The notes: a model not told the origin generated them from the letters alone. DNA of 20,244 bases from a virus (IMGVR_UViG_3300037585_001110:1-20244); one strand, 5' to 3'. Shown: positions 9,496-17,739, counted from the stretch's first letter. Program-made: numbers and translations.

Positions 9496-10410
9496 TTAGT
9501 GTTTAATTTGTTTAGAGCTTCCTCTAAGTACTTGCGTTAATTCTCCTAACTTGAGGTTCGATAATCTTAATTTTGCTTTTCTTGTTTCTGCAAATTTTTC
9601 TTTCTTAATCTGAGATAGCAATGCTTGGTTACTATCTTTTCTAGCCAAAAGAACTCCATATAATATATGTTTATAAACGGCTTCTTCCGCTAATTTAGGA
9701 ACTAATGTACTGTCTAAATCTAAGGTTCCATTGGTATTAGAGGTAATAAGTCCATCACTTATGTACTTAAGTATAACCGTTTTACCACTCATATTAGAAC
9801 TAAAGTGAAACTTACCGGACGTTTGGTTTATAAAAAATGATCCATTAGCTTGAGCGTGCTCTGGATCTACACCATATCTACCACCCACTAACCTACCGTA
9901 TTCGTCATCTATTTCATCTGAATCTATAGAACCTATATCAGTACTAGTTAGAGAGCCGTACGCATCCCAAGTGTCAGAATCTTCATCACCCGTTAATTTA
10001 TCAAGTTCATTTGTAAGCGTAAACCCTCCCGAGTCATTTACCGTAGTGCTAATGTCTAAAGGATTAGAAGTATCTCTCACTGGATATAATATCCTCTCAA
10101 CACCATTACCATCAGACCATGAGAGTTTAACGTAGTTTACAAAATCAGATGGCATAACTAGGACAAGGGTTGATGGTACTGTAACCTCCCAATCTTTAGT
10201 TGATCTCAGCGTATCATAACTTAACTCCTGTAAAGCCCTTGTTGCGTGAAAAGTTATATCAGGCAACGAAACCTTCTCGCATAGTTTATCTTGCCCAACA
10301 TACGTGGCGTTAAACGCATCAATAACTTCTACTAAACTTATATATCTATAATCCCCGTGGCTTCCAGAGTCAGCGTAGTAATTCCGATTGTTTGATTCTA
10401 GTATAGCCAT
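9496..10410 (-). CDS. Putative neck/ring (head-tail connector) protein 2 (304 aa)
   Basis: The N-terminal part is a polar stretch followed by YISLVEVIDAFNATYVGQDKL and a helix (FHATRALQELSYDTLRSTKD, about residues 54-73). Next come strands with VTVPSTLVLVMPSDFVNYVKL and an acidic, Ser/Asp-rich middle (about 125-185, including DSDEIDDEYGRL). A short sandwich follows (GKFHFSSNMSGKTVILKYISDGL), and the C-terminal helical part has LAEEAVYKHILYGVLLARKDS and ends in a basic tail. The order (helix bundle, strands, a VILKYISDGL-type strand, then a hydrophobic helix) is the one seen in P22 gp4-like connectors and crAss-like ring proteins that stack beneath the portal. It starts 3 bases after the 241-aa gene and is followed after 3 bases by the giant tail protein, the expected location. 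The specific ring number is not determined. Confidence 0.6.
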   Translation of the reverse strand: MAILESNNRNYYADSGSHGDYRYISLVEVIDAFNATYVGQDKLCEKVSLPDITFHATRALQELSYDTLRSTKDWEVTVPSTLVLVMPSDFVNYVKLSWSDGNGVERILYPVRDTSNPLDISTTVNDSGGFTLTNELDKLTGDEDSDTWDAYGSLTSTDIGSIDSDEIDDEYGRLVGGRYGVDPEHAQANGSFFINQTSGKFHFSSNMSGKTVILKYISDGLITSNTNGTLDLDSTLVPKLAEEAVYKHILYGVLLARKDSNQALLSQIKKEKFAETRKAKLRLSNLKLGELTQVLRGSSKQIKH

Positions 10411-10413
10411 TTA

Positions 10414-11139
10414 TTATTGATTTTGTATTGTTTGTTCACCAGTTTCCTTCTGAGCCACTAATTGAGACAAACCAGGTTTATTCATTACTATACCAGCGAG
10501 ATCCAGTATTTTGTAAACTAAAGTATCTTCTTCAGATAGATGAAGTTCAAAATTCTGTGCCGTTGCATCTGATGAGTTATAAAGAGCTTTACCATTCACT
10601 ACAACGTATGTCCAGTTTACAGTAGCCGGAACTCTGAAACACTCTACAGTTATTCCACCAAACACTTGATTAGAGCTACCTGAATATACCGCTATATCCT
10701 CTCCAGAAACAAATCCATCAGAGTATATAGGTCCTTGATTTAAACTAGTGGATATATGTCTCACTGATCTCTTAAATCTATTAGCTTCGTTTATAGACAT
10801 CTTATGGCAAACTTGACCATTTAAAAATACTCTACCAGTATGATACACTGTGCCAGCGGTTACAGTTGCTGGAAACATCGTTCCACCTGCCACCTCTTCA
10901 ATTGTTTGAAACGGAGCTAGTTTTTTACCTAACATCTCTGTCACACTAGTCTCATCTTGTTCAGGATTAGGGGATGGATCTAGTCTATCCCTTATTCCCT
11001 TTAGATAAAAATAAGACTCAAATATCTGCATTTGAGCCTGATTAGCAAGTAGGTTATATTCTTGAGGTGTTATATAACCCCTCTGTTCTTTATTAGCTAA
11101 AGCTAATACCCTTTGATATACTGTATCTACATTTACCAT
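10414..11139 (-). CDS. Putative neck/ring (head-tail connector) protein 1 (241 aa)
   Basis: The protein opens with a helical region containing VDTVYQRVLALANKEQRGYI followed by TPQEYNLLANQAQMQIFESY (residues ~3-43), a pattern I associate with connector proteins of crAss-like and related Bacteroidota podoviruses. A beta-rich centre follows (VFLNGQVCHKMSINEANRFK and GGITVECFRVPATVNWTYVV). The C-terminal helix contains FELHLSEEDTLVYKILDLAG and ends in a Gln/Glu-rich tail. It lies directly upstream of the 304-aa connector and downstream of the head genes, as expected for a protein joining portal and tail. There is no enzymatic motif. The 11-base gap to the 162-aa gene and the A/T-rich leader (ATAAGTAAGT before ATG) argue for co-transcription without a Shine-Dalgarno. 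A minor tail protein is the alternative. Confidence 0.6.
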   Translation of the reverse strand: MVNVDTVYQRVLALANKEQRGYITPQEYNLLANQAQMQIFESYFYLKGIRDRLDPSPNPEQDETSVTEMLGKKLAPFQTIEEVAGGTMFPATVTAGTVYHTGRVFLNGQVCHKMSINEANRFKRSVRHISTSLNQGPIYSDGFVSGEDIAVYSGSSNQVFGGITVECFRVPATVNWTYVVVNGKALYNSSDATAQNFELHLSEEDTLVYKILDLAGIVMNKPGLSQLVAQKETGEQTIQNQ

Positions 11140-11150
11140 ACTTACTTATT

Positions 11151-11639
11151 TTATATACTAGCTGTAAACACCTCTACTGTTCCAGCGTTAACACCCGGGT
11201 CTACTATAATACTCTCTAAATCCGTTAAAGCCGTGACTATTGTCGCAGAGCTATCATTAGCATGTACAGCTTCATCCGGTGTACCCATAACAAAACTTCT
11301 TCCGGCTTCTAATAAGTGGGTTACAGATAAATCTGCAGCTGAGTTGTTTTCGTCTGAATCGAGTTGTAGAGATATATTAACAGAGTTGGTGTCATCTAAA
11401 TTAGTTATACGGATATATTTTACCAACTCTTTGTCTAAAACCCCATCCGCTATAGCTGTTGTGGATTTAAACACTAGCACAGTAGCATCGTCGTCAGCTG
11501 CTATAGTCACTAATCTTTTAGATATATCTTTTACGCTAGATACAGTGAAAGTGTTTACTGAACCGTGATCATACCCGTTAAGTGTAATAGACTCTGCTAG
11601 TGATACTGTTAATGTTGCTGGTGTTACTGTACTTGCCAT
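11151..11639 (-). CDS. Small beta-rich virion protein (162 aa), possible capsid decoration or head-fibre protein
   Basis: I place the start at the ATG at 11637-11639 (MASTVTPATLTVSLAESITL). The frame extends upstream to a TTG at 11661-11663, but that codon falls inside the hairpin at 11661-11682. The ATG also has an A-run just upstream (AAAAAAAGAATT), the usual type of leader in this genome. The protein is a series of short Thr/Val/Ser strands with an acidic loop (QLDSDENNSAADLS), then VTHLLEAGRSFVMGTPDEAV and a final strand series ending VEVFTASI. No hydrophobic signal, metal site or catalytic motif is seen. Its composition and place between head and connector genes suggest a surface-attached capsid or neck protein. 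I do not recognise a named family, so the role is inferred from context only. Confidence 0.6.
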   Translation of the reverse strand: MASTVTPATLTVSLAESITLNGYDHGSVNTFTVSSVKDISKRLVTIAADDDATVLVFKSTTAIADGVLDKELVKYIRITNLDDTNSVNISLQLDSDENNSAADLSVTHLLEAGRSFVMGTPDEAVHANDSSATIVTALTDLESIIVDPGVNAGTVEVFTASI

Positions 11640-11660
11640 AATTCTTTTTTTGTAGTTTCG

Positions 11661-11682
11661 CAACCACCCCGAAGGGCAGTTG
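11661..11682 (-). other. UUCG-tetraloop RNA hairpin in the gap between two structural genes
   Basis: On the minus strand the sequence reads CAACTGCCC, TTCG, GGGTGGTTG. This makes a 9-bp stem (two adjacent G-U pairs in its middle) closed by C-G around a UUCG loop, the unusually stable cUUCGg form. On the plus strand the same pairs become mismatches, so the element is built for minus-strand RNA. It lies between the 284-aa gene's stop and the 162-aa gene's start. It is not followed by a U tract but by CGAAACTAC and an A-run, so it is not a standard intrinsic terminator. A weak terminator, an RNase processing or stability boundary, or a translational insulator are all possible. Confidence 0.55.
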
Positions 11683-11697
11683 CATCACTATTGATTA

Positions 11698-12552
11698 TTA
11701 ATTTAATCGTTTTTCTATATTGGAGTATATCTCCATTCCCTCATCAGTCTTAAACCAAGCGGCTAAGGCATTATAAGGATGTTCGTCGAAAGGAACAGTC
11801 ATTAGTTTTCTATCATTAGAACCCCAATTAAATGTTCTTTGGTCAGAGGATAGTTTAATAATCCCCATCTCTGTAGCTTTAATACCAAAGTTCCTAAGCA
11901 CTACGTTATCATCATTAAGCAGTTCTAAGAACAGTCTAGGATTTTTCTTAGCATATAGTAGCAAGTCTCTTTTAAGTTCCTTAGAACTCATCTGAGATAC
12001 TTTAGAACCAATCTCAACTCTCATGACCGCTTCCGCCATGTCAATATCTAGATTCTTAGCCGCCATTAAAGCCTCTACTTCAAACTCTAACCAGTCTAAT
12101 TGGTTTTCTGCGATTTTAATTGGCTTATGTTCAAAGTAAATACCTTTTCTACCAGGGTGATACAAGGATAAAAGCTTTTGCAGCACCGTCTCTTCTTTAG
12201 GTACGAAAAGAGCACCGTTTCTAAATACTATATGGGTTAATCTTTGATCGCCTTTCATTTCGTCAACAAAACACGTTTGTTGATTTTTGCAATATTTCAG
12301 CTCTCTTTCATACCCTTTCTCTTTATCAAACCAGTACACATCCGCGGATTTAATCATTCTAGATAACGGTTTTTCACGTGATCTTAAATAATATGTTCTA
12401 TCTTTAATCTCCCAAGTATTTTGCTTAGGCAATTCTTTTGTTATAACAGGTTGAGGTTTTGGTTCCGGTTTTGATTGAGGAGCTTCAACTATAACTGTTT
12501 CTTCTACGTAGGGTTCTTGAACCTCTACTTTTTTTGTTTGCTTTTTAGCCAT
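11698..12552 (-). CDS. Conserved-type head-module protein of unknown function (284 aa)
   Basis: The N-terminal ~45 residues are a Lys/Glu/Pro/Val-rich, probably disordered tail (KPEPKPQPVITKELPK). The folded part begins around NTWEIKDRTYYLRSREKPLS and includes ELKYCKNQQTCFVDEMKGDQ with two Cys, a strand ending in FRNGALFVPKEE, LLSLYHPGRKGIYFEHKP, a helix LDWLEFEVEALMAAKNLDID, then KNPRLFLELLNDDNVVLRNF and IKLSSDQRTFNWGSNDRKLM. I know no function for this protein. Comparable proteins sit just after the major capsid gene in related flavobacterial phages (from memory, not checked). It is flanked by the terminator at 12582-12611 and the hairpin at 11661-11682, so its mRNA level may be separated from its neighbours. 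No membrane segment or signal peptide is visible. A minor capsid, assembly or cargo protein is a reasonable inference. Confidence 0.6.
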   Translation of the reverse strand: MAKKQTKKVEVQEPYVEETVIVEAPQSKPEPKPQPVITKELPKQNTWEIKDRTYYLRSREKPLSRMIKSADVYWFDKEKGYERELKYCKNQQTCFVDEMKGDQRLTHIVFRNGALFVPKEETVLQKLLSLYHPGRKGIYFEHKPIKIAENQLDWLEFEVEALMAAKNLDIDMAEAVMRVEIGSKVSQMSSKELKRDLLLYAKKNPRLFLELLNDDNVVLRNFGIKATEMGIIKLSSDQRTFNWGSNDRKLMTVPFDEHPYNALAAWFKTDEGMEIYSNIEKRLN

Positions 12553-12581
12553 AATATAATATAATAAAAAAAATTAATATA

Positions 12582-12611
12582 AAACTACCCCTCCCGAAGG
12601 AGAGGTAGTTT
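12582..12611 (-). terminator. Intrinsic terminator after the major capsid gene (13-bp stem, UUCG loop, U-rich tail)
   Basis: The minus-strand RNA has AAACTACCTCTCC, TTCG, GGAGGGGTAGTTT: thirteen consecutive pairs with only one G-U and a cUUCGg tetraloop. The downstream sequence on the same strand is TATATTAATTTTTTTTATT, a U-rich tail. It starts 14 bases after the capsid stop and ends 29 bases before the next ATG. This suits partial termination, giving abundant capsid mRNA with reduced read-through into the genes beyond, and it may also protect the 3' end. It is the best-supported regulatory element in the window. Confidence 0.85.
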
Positions 12612-12625
12612 CACCAAATATGATT

Positions 12626-14176
12626 CTACTTCATCAACATGAAGTTGTTTGCACCTTGCGTTACCAAGCAGCGCTCAGATAACATATGGATTTCCATAGC
12701 ATCAAGCGCAGATGTAGAAGCACCAACCGAACCAGTTGTCCACGTCTTCATTTTACGATTATCAGTAGCAGAAGCCCTGTAACGAACGTGTAGGAAAGGA
12801 CGCTTAAGATTCTTACCTAACGCTTGATCGTATACGGTAGAAGTTCCAGCTGGAACAAATATACCTCTGATAGCACTTGCACCTGCAGCAGCGTTAATAC
12901 CACCACGTGTAGCTAGATCGTTCAAGTAACGGAAATCTGACTTGTAGAAATCGTAAGATCCACGACGGAATCCAGAGAATCCTAAGTTAAGAGCCATCTC
13001 TTCGTTGTTCTCAAACACTCCGTAAGAAGTACCACCAGCACCGTAAGAGTTCATTGAAGCAAGCATGTCGTCGATCGCTAACGATGTAGCGCGATTAACA
13101 AATACCATATTTTCTTCAATTGCTCCTTGCTTATCAAACTCTGCTAAGATAGCATCAAACTCTGCTAGATCAGTAGCAGCGTTTACGCCGGTAACACCCG
13201 ATGTTACGTTTCCACGAGTTTCGATAGCATCGAATAAACCTTGAGTACCAGTTGCAGAACCGTTAGCTAAACCTAAGTGAGCATCTGTCAAATCGGCGTT
13301 TGCGTTGATCGAACCATAGATAGATGCAGCAGCAGATGCAGCAGCAGGACCACCAATCTTAGCTTCTAACATAGCCATCTCTAAGTAATCAGTAAAACGA
13401 AGTCTAGTTTCAGACTCGGCTTTTAAATACCACATATAACCTGATTGACCCTCTTCTGTAGCCACTTCTACCCAGCCAATTCTAGAAGCATCAGATCCTG
13501 ACACTACGTAGTTATCTTTCATGATAATTGGCTTGTTAGTAAACGTCTTGAAGCTAGGTTGATTAGATCCACGAGTTGTTGCGCCATCGTAGTTATCACC
13601 CTTAGCGAACTCAGAACCGTAAACTAGAATAGTAATAGACTGCGCAGTTGATCCAGCAGCGTCATCAAAGAATCCAGCACTATTTAAGTCATCGTGACCG
13701 TAAACAGCTACTTGAACTTGGTCGTGAGTATCACCAGTTGTTCCTCGAGCTGCAGTAGTAACAATACACTTACAAACAACACCAGAAGTGCTGTTAGCTA
13801 GAAGAAGTAAATCTCCTGGTCTAATACCGTGATCAGTACCTATATCGTTTCCGTCAATATCAGTTTCAATCTCAATAATACCACCGTCAGCGTGAGCATC
13901 ATCAGTAACGTGACCTTTGTAAGATAGGTGTAATCTACCTTGCTCAGACCATACTACTTGATCAGCAGACATAGCCTCTTCAGCCCCAACTTGCGAAAGA
14001 AAACCAGAGATTGTTCGTGGACCGTAAATCTCAGCCTCTTTTTCCATAAGGTCTGGTATATATTGTTGACCCCATCCCGCGTTCGACGCGTCAGCGAGGT
14101 CTAAGTAGTTCGATGTTAACGCTTGCTGGATCGGTGCCGGCTGAACGTTTAACAAAGTTCCATTTGTAATTGCCAT
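12626..14176 (-). CDS. Major capsid protein (516 aa, HK97-fold family inferred)
   Basis: The N-terminal region contains NYLDLADASNAGWGQQYIPD followed by LMEKEAEIYGPRTISGFLSQ and VGAEEAMSADQVVWSEQGRL (residues ~23-82). I recognise this arrangement from major capsid proteins of crAss-like phages and related marine podoviruses. Later motifs include a central Ala-rich helix (GGPAAASAAASIYGSINANA), a helix after FDAILAEFDKQGAIEENMVF, SGFRRGSYDFYKSDFRYLND, and a C-terminal LSERCLVTQGANNFMLMK. The size is normal for HK97-type capsids without a separate delta domain. It stands between the scaffold candidate and a strong terminator, as expected for the most abundant virion protein. Arg codons are mostly CGN (14 of 19 by my reading, 10 of them CGT), whereas AGA/AGG appears readily in the portal and giant tail genes, consistent with selection for high expression. 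The leader before ATG is A/T only (ATTAAGAAAAA). Confidence 0.88.
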   Translation of the reverse strand: MAITNGTLLNVQPAPIQQALTSNYLDLADASNAGWGQQYIPDLMEKEAEIYGPRTISGFLSQVGAEEAMSADQVVWSEQGRLHLSYKGHVTDDAHADGGIIEIETDIDGNDIGTDHGIRPGDLLLLANSTSGVVCKCIVTTAARGTTGDTHDQVQVAVYGHDDLNSAGFFDDAAGSTAQSITILVYGSEFAKGDNYDGATTRGSNQPSFKTFTNKPIIMKDNYVVSGSDASRIGWVEVATEEGQSGYMWYLKAESETRLRFTDYLEMAMLEAKIGGPAAASAAASIYGSINANADLTDAHLGLANGSATGTQGLFDAIETRGNVTSGVTGVNAATDLAEFDAILAEFDKQGAIEENMVFVNRATSLAIDDMLASMNSYGAGGTSYGVFENNEEMALNLGFSGFRRGSYDFYKSDFRYLNDLATRGGINAAAGASAIRGIFVPAGTSTVYDQALGKNLKRPFLHVRYRASATDNRKMKTWTTGSVGASTSALDAMEIHMLSERCLVTQGANNFMLMK

Positions 14177-14196
14177 TTTTTCTTAATTTTTAAATG

Positions 14197-15348
14197 TTAT
14201 TTTTTGTTTTTAATTTTGAACTTAAAAGAGGCAGAATCATCACCTAACACTCGAACTTTCATACCGCCTGGCACTTCTCCTTGAGTGGATCTCGCGCTGG
14301 TGTTGATATTCTTGGCTTTGGCAACACTATCTTTTATAGCGTCTGCTTTACCTTGTTCATAAAAGTGTTGAGCAATTGCATCTGCGTTCATAGCTGTGTA
14401 CAAACTCTTATGGTAACCCTTAGCATCTGACATAGTATTATCTTTATCCAAAAACTTTTTGACAAAATTACTGATATCGCTTTGATCTTGTTTTACCTGA
14501 TTTGCATCTTTAACATTATATCTAAATCTCTTATCTCCGACATTGTATTCAAAACCTTTGAACTTGTCATTGAAAACCTGCTCGGTCTTCTTATTAAATC
14601 TAGACTTCTGTTGTTCAGTTATCTTCTGCGTTTGCTCCGACTCTTTATTGTATCTATTGAAGAAATCAATTGCTTTCTGCTGCTCACTTGTGAGTTTGCT
14701 TCCAGCTTTGATGTCTTCGTAGTATTTAGACTTTTGCCCGTCTAAGTAGGTCTTGGCCTCGGCAACTTGCTCTTTGAGCGCCAATTTTTTACGTTTAATA
14801 TCTCTTTCATCATCTGATTCTTCATCAAAAGAAAATTTATCTTCCATAAGGAAGTTAATCTCCTCTGAAGATAGATGAGGTTTAGTTCTTTTATAATATT
14901 CAAGTAGAGCATCTTGATCATCTAGGTCTTTAACATCCCTATTGAGTTTAACATAATCTTCTAGATCTCCACCTGTTTCATCCATAAAGTCTAGTAGCTT
15001 CTGGATATTTTCAGGTATATCTTTACCTAATTCTTCTTTAGCCACGATGGCTTCCACTACATCTTCTTCAGTAACCTCCTCTTCGTCAGTTACCTCTTCA
15101 AGCGTAGGTATTTCAGTATCGCTCTCTTCTTGTGGAGCTTCTTCAACTACTTCTTCAACATTCGTTTCAACTTCATTTACTTGCTCTGGTTCTTGTGGTT
15201 TGCTTAAATCTACTTTGATAACATCTGGGTTATCTTTACTTTCAAATTTCTCTAAATCAACTTCAGGTTTTTGCTCCTCAGCAACCTCTTCTTGAGGTGT
15301 TTCTTGAGTGACCTCTTCGACCACTTCTTCATTTTTTACATCTTCCAT
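14197..15348 (-). CDS. Putative scaffolding protein (383 aa)
   Basis: About the first 110 residues are extremely acidic and Val/Glu-rich (short repeats such as EEVVEE, EEVAEE and DEEEVTEEDV), probably disordered. A helical charged middle follows (YYKRTKPHLSSEEINFLMED, KLALKEQVAEAKTYLDGQKS, SEQQKAIDFFNRYNKESEQT). The C-terminus is basic and contains GGMKVRVLGDDSASFKFKIK ending in KNKK. An acidic to helical to basic-tail layout, immediately upstream of the major capsid gene and downstream of the portal, is typical of scaffolding proteins, whose C-terminus binds the inner face of the capsid protein. No separate head protease gene is seen nearby and no protease motif is visible here, so the scaffold may leave intact or be cut by an unseen enzyme. 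The assignment is by position and composition, not by a conserved domain. Confidence 0.65.
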   Translation of the reverse strand: MEDVKNEEVVEEVTQETPQEEVAEEQKPEVDLEKFESKDNPDVIKVDLSKPQEPEQVNEVETNVEEVVEEAPQEESDTEIPTLEEVTDEEEVTEEDVVEAIVAKEELGKDIPENIQKLLDFMDETGGDLEDYVKLNRDVKDLDDQDALLEYYKRTKPHLSSEEINFLMEDKFSFDEESDDERDIKRKKLALKEQVAEAKTYLDGQKSKYYEDIKAGSKLTSEQQKAIDFFNRYNKESEQTQKITEQQKSRFNKKTEQVFNDKFKGFEYNVGDKRFRYNVKDANQVKQDQSDISNFVKKFLDKDNTMSDAKGYHKSLYTAMNADAIAQHFYEQGKADAIKDSVAKAKNINTSARSTQGEVPGGMKVRVLGDDSASFKFKIKNKK

Positions 15349-15365
15349 GATAAAATATTATATAA

Positions 15366-17738
15366 TTATGTTCCTATTTGAGGATTAAAATCGCTTAACC
15401 TCATTCCGCCTTCAAGTATATCATTACCTGAAGATTCAAACTTTTTACTCGTTTGCTTCATATTTTCTCGTCTATCTTTCCCCTGCTCTTTCATACTCTC
15501 TATATCTCTCGTCTCTTGACGTTCAGTATCTCGCAGTTGACTATTTAAGTCAAACTCAAATTGCATAAGTTCTTTCTTTAATCTAACCTCTTCCTGCAAG
15601 TGTCTTAGTTTAGCGTCTGCTTTCGTCGCTTCAAGTTTTAGTTCTTCTGCAACTTTTGCCTGATTTTTTTGTATCTCAGCATTAGCTGCGGCTTGTTGAG
15701 TTTGCGCATTAGCCTCCGCTTGGGCTTGCATGTTCTCTTGTTGGAGTTTTTGATCTCGTTCTTGTTTTTTCTTACGTTTAATCTTTAGTAATTGATTAGC
15801 TAGTTTTACATTTCGTACATCCCGAATGTCTATAGCATCATCTAAATCTATTAATTGTTGAGCTAGTGCTGTTTGAATATTATTCTCAAGCATCTGCTTC
15901 TCTTCTTCGTCAGGTTCTAGTTCTATAAATATACCAAAATCATACAAATGTAGTTCCGACATTTCAGACAGAGTTGCCACGTTGTGAGCACCAATGGATT
16001 GAACGAAGGCGTCTGCTGTAGGAGAATACTCTAGTATGTCGGATATTCTTAGTGATAAAGCCTCAGCAACCTCAGATGTTAAAAACATAGAACTAAGGAG
16101 AATATGTCTAGTTGCTACGTTAGAATTTGCAGCAGCTAGTTTCTGTACACCCACAAGCGATTTAGGATCTGGTGTACTAGCGTCTCTAGCCTCGTTTAAC
16201 CCAGTTACATCACGCATCATTTGCAAGTAGTAATTATATGTATTTATTAAACTACCAATCTTATCTTGACCAGCTCCATTAGAAATCTGTTGAATAGGGA
16301 TTTTACCCGGATTTTGATCTCCATCTTGAGTGAATGACCTACCGATTACACTACCAGTTTGGAAGAACATGTTTAAGGCTTCTTGAGGGTTGTAGTTGGT
16401 ACCATTACCTAAATCTACTTCAGCAAGTCCATCGGCGTCAAGATACACTCCATCAGGTACCATGCGCGACATAACTTGCTGTAACTTGAGATGTGTCAGC
16501 TGAATAGTATCAGCAAACCCAGTGATTCTGCTTACGATAGACTCTATACGTCCTTGATACATCCTTGGTGCAACTAAAGAGTAATTCATTTTAACTTTAT
16601 TAAAGTCAGATTTACTACGCATCATGTTTTCAGCTTTATTCCACTTAAGCAATTTATCAGTACCTAAAATCATAGCGCCTTCAAACACACACTCTACAGA
16701 TCTCTGTAATCGCGAGTATCCACCTTCCATGTCAGCAGGGGGATTAAACGTGTCAGGTTTTTTTATAGCTTTGTATCCACCAGTCCCGGTTTCTTTAATC
16801 TTATAAACGTCGTTTGTATGGGTGCGATAGTTGAAGTATAAAATTTCAACTTTGTTTTTATCCATTTCCTGTATACGTCTCCCTCCGGAATTACGTTTGC
16901 TTGATTTGGAGTATATCTCTTCTAAGTCAAACTCTGTTAGATTATCAAACTCTCTAGCTAGCTCGTTAATTGGAATTACTTTAACTTCACCTATATAGTA
17001 TATATCCTCAAAGTATGGAGATTCTGTATATGAATACACTATATTAGCCGGATCGACGTACTCTACGGTAGCCCCATCGCTCCAATTAAAATTAGTTTTA
17101 ACGCAGGCAATACCTAGTACTGTTAAATCATATATCAACCTACGGCGAGTCAAATCGTATTTATTCCCGTCTAATAAAACATTTATAGCTTGTTCCTCAG
17201 CCAACTCAACAGCTTGCTTATACTTTAATTGCATATGAAGCTCTAACTCCTCCTTTGTGTCTACTCTATCTTCTTTTTTATTTTCATATAAATCAACGCT
17301 AAACATCTGAGCAGAGCGGTCATTGAAAGTTTGAGCGTCAATGTCACGAAGCATCGACTCCATGTACTCAGTTCTTTTTTCCACGCCATATTGATCTTGA
17401 GAATACGCCTTTACGTGAAACATCCTCTCTGACATACCATTAACAACTATATCCACAAACTTAGGTATAATCGGCACTGGTTTCCAATCTAAATTAAGAT
17501 AAGATAAATCACCATTAATAGATAATTCATCTTTATATTTTTGAATAGACTGCTCTCCTCTAGCGTACAATCTTAGATTGTGGAACTTCTGTTGAGAGAC
17601 ACTGTATCTGTTACTATGAGAGTCTTTAAACCACTCTTGCTCAATAGCCCTCGCTACCTTGAGCCCATATTCTGGACTCATTTTCTCTAGGTCAGGAACC
17701 GCTTGAGAAGGAAAATTTACATATACTGACTCAGCCAT
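15366..17738 (-). CDS. Portal protein (790 aa) with long C-terminal coiled coil
   Basis: The portal forms the dodecameric ring at the packaging vertex. The N-terminus (about 20-100) holds KMSPEYGLKVARAIEQEWFK, FHNLRLYARGEQSIQKYKDE and LSYLNLDWKPVPIIPKFVDI, a pattern I recognise from portals of crAss-like and flavobacterial podoviruses. The core contains YVDPANIVYSYTESPYFEDI (clip and wing region) and later RITGFADTIQLTHLKLQQVM and MMRDVTGLNEARDASTPDPK, the MRDVTGLNEARD motif being characteristic. From about residue 654 to 766 the chain is an almost unbroken Gln/Ala/Lys/Glu coiled coil (QQENMQAQAEANAQTQQAAA and following), then a short tail with GNDILEGGMRLSDFNP. This would give a long barrel extending into the head. 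The gene starts one base after the terminase stop, so translation is likely coupled. Length is close to the ~725 aa of P22 gp1. Confidence 0.85.
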   Translation of the reverse strand: MAESVYVNFPSQAVPDLEKMSPEYGLKVARAIEQEWFKDSHSNRYSVSQQKFHNLRLYARGEQSIQKYKDELSINGDLSYLNLDWKPVPIIPKFVDIVVNGMSERMFHVKAYSQDQYGVEKRTEYMESMLRDIDAQTFNDRSAQMFSVDLYENKKEDRVDTKEELELHMQLKYKQAVELAEEQAINVLLDGNKYDLTRRRLIYDLTVLGIACVKTNFNWSDGATVEYVDPANIVYSYTESPYFEDIYYIGEVKVIPINELAREFDNLTEFDLEEIYSKSSKRNSGGRRIQEMDKNKVEILYFNYRTHTNDVYKIKETGTGGYKAIKKPDTFNPPADMEGGYSRLQRSVECVFEGAMILGTDKLLKWNKAENMMRSKSDFNKVKMNYSLVAPRMYQGRIESIVSRITGFADTIQLTHLKLQQVMSRMVPDGVYLDADGLAEVDLGNGTNYNPQEALNMFFQTGSVIGRSFTQDGDQNPGKIPIQQISNGAGQDKIGSLINTYNYYLQMMRDVTGLNEARDASTPDPKSLVGVQKLAAANSNVATRHILLSSMFLTSEVAEALSLRISDILEYSPTADAFVQSIGAHNVATLSEMSELHLYDFGIFIELEPDEEEKQMLENNIQTALAQQLIDLDDAIDIRDVRNVKLANQLLKIKRKKKQERDQKLQQENMQAQAEANAQTQQAAANAEIQKNQAKVAEELKLEATKADAKLRHLQEEVRLKKELMQFEFDLNSQLRDTERQETRDIESMKEQGKDRRENMKQTSKKFESSGNDILEGGMRLSDFNPQIGT

Positions 17739-17739
17739 G

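Noticed and set aside
11113-11568. Plus-strand open frame of 151 codons
   Set aside because: It is the antisense shadow of the 162-aa virion gene, crosses the gap to the connector gene, and has a Ser/Thr/Leu-rich composition typical of reverse-frame translation.
11640-11663. Upstream TTG start extending the small virion protein by 8 residues
   Set aside because: The TTG sits within the base of the hairpin at 11661-11682, and the internal ATG at 11637-11639 has the A-rich leader typical of this genome.
15047-15295. Ser/Thr-rich plus-strand frame resembling a low-complexity surface protein
   Set aside because: It is the antisense reading of the Glu/Val-rich N-terminus of the scaffold candidate (GAA/GAG become TTC/CTC, and so on).
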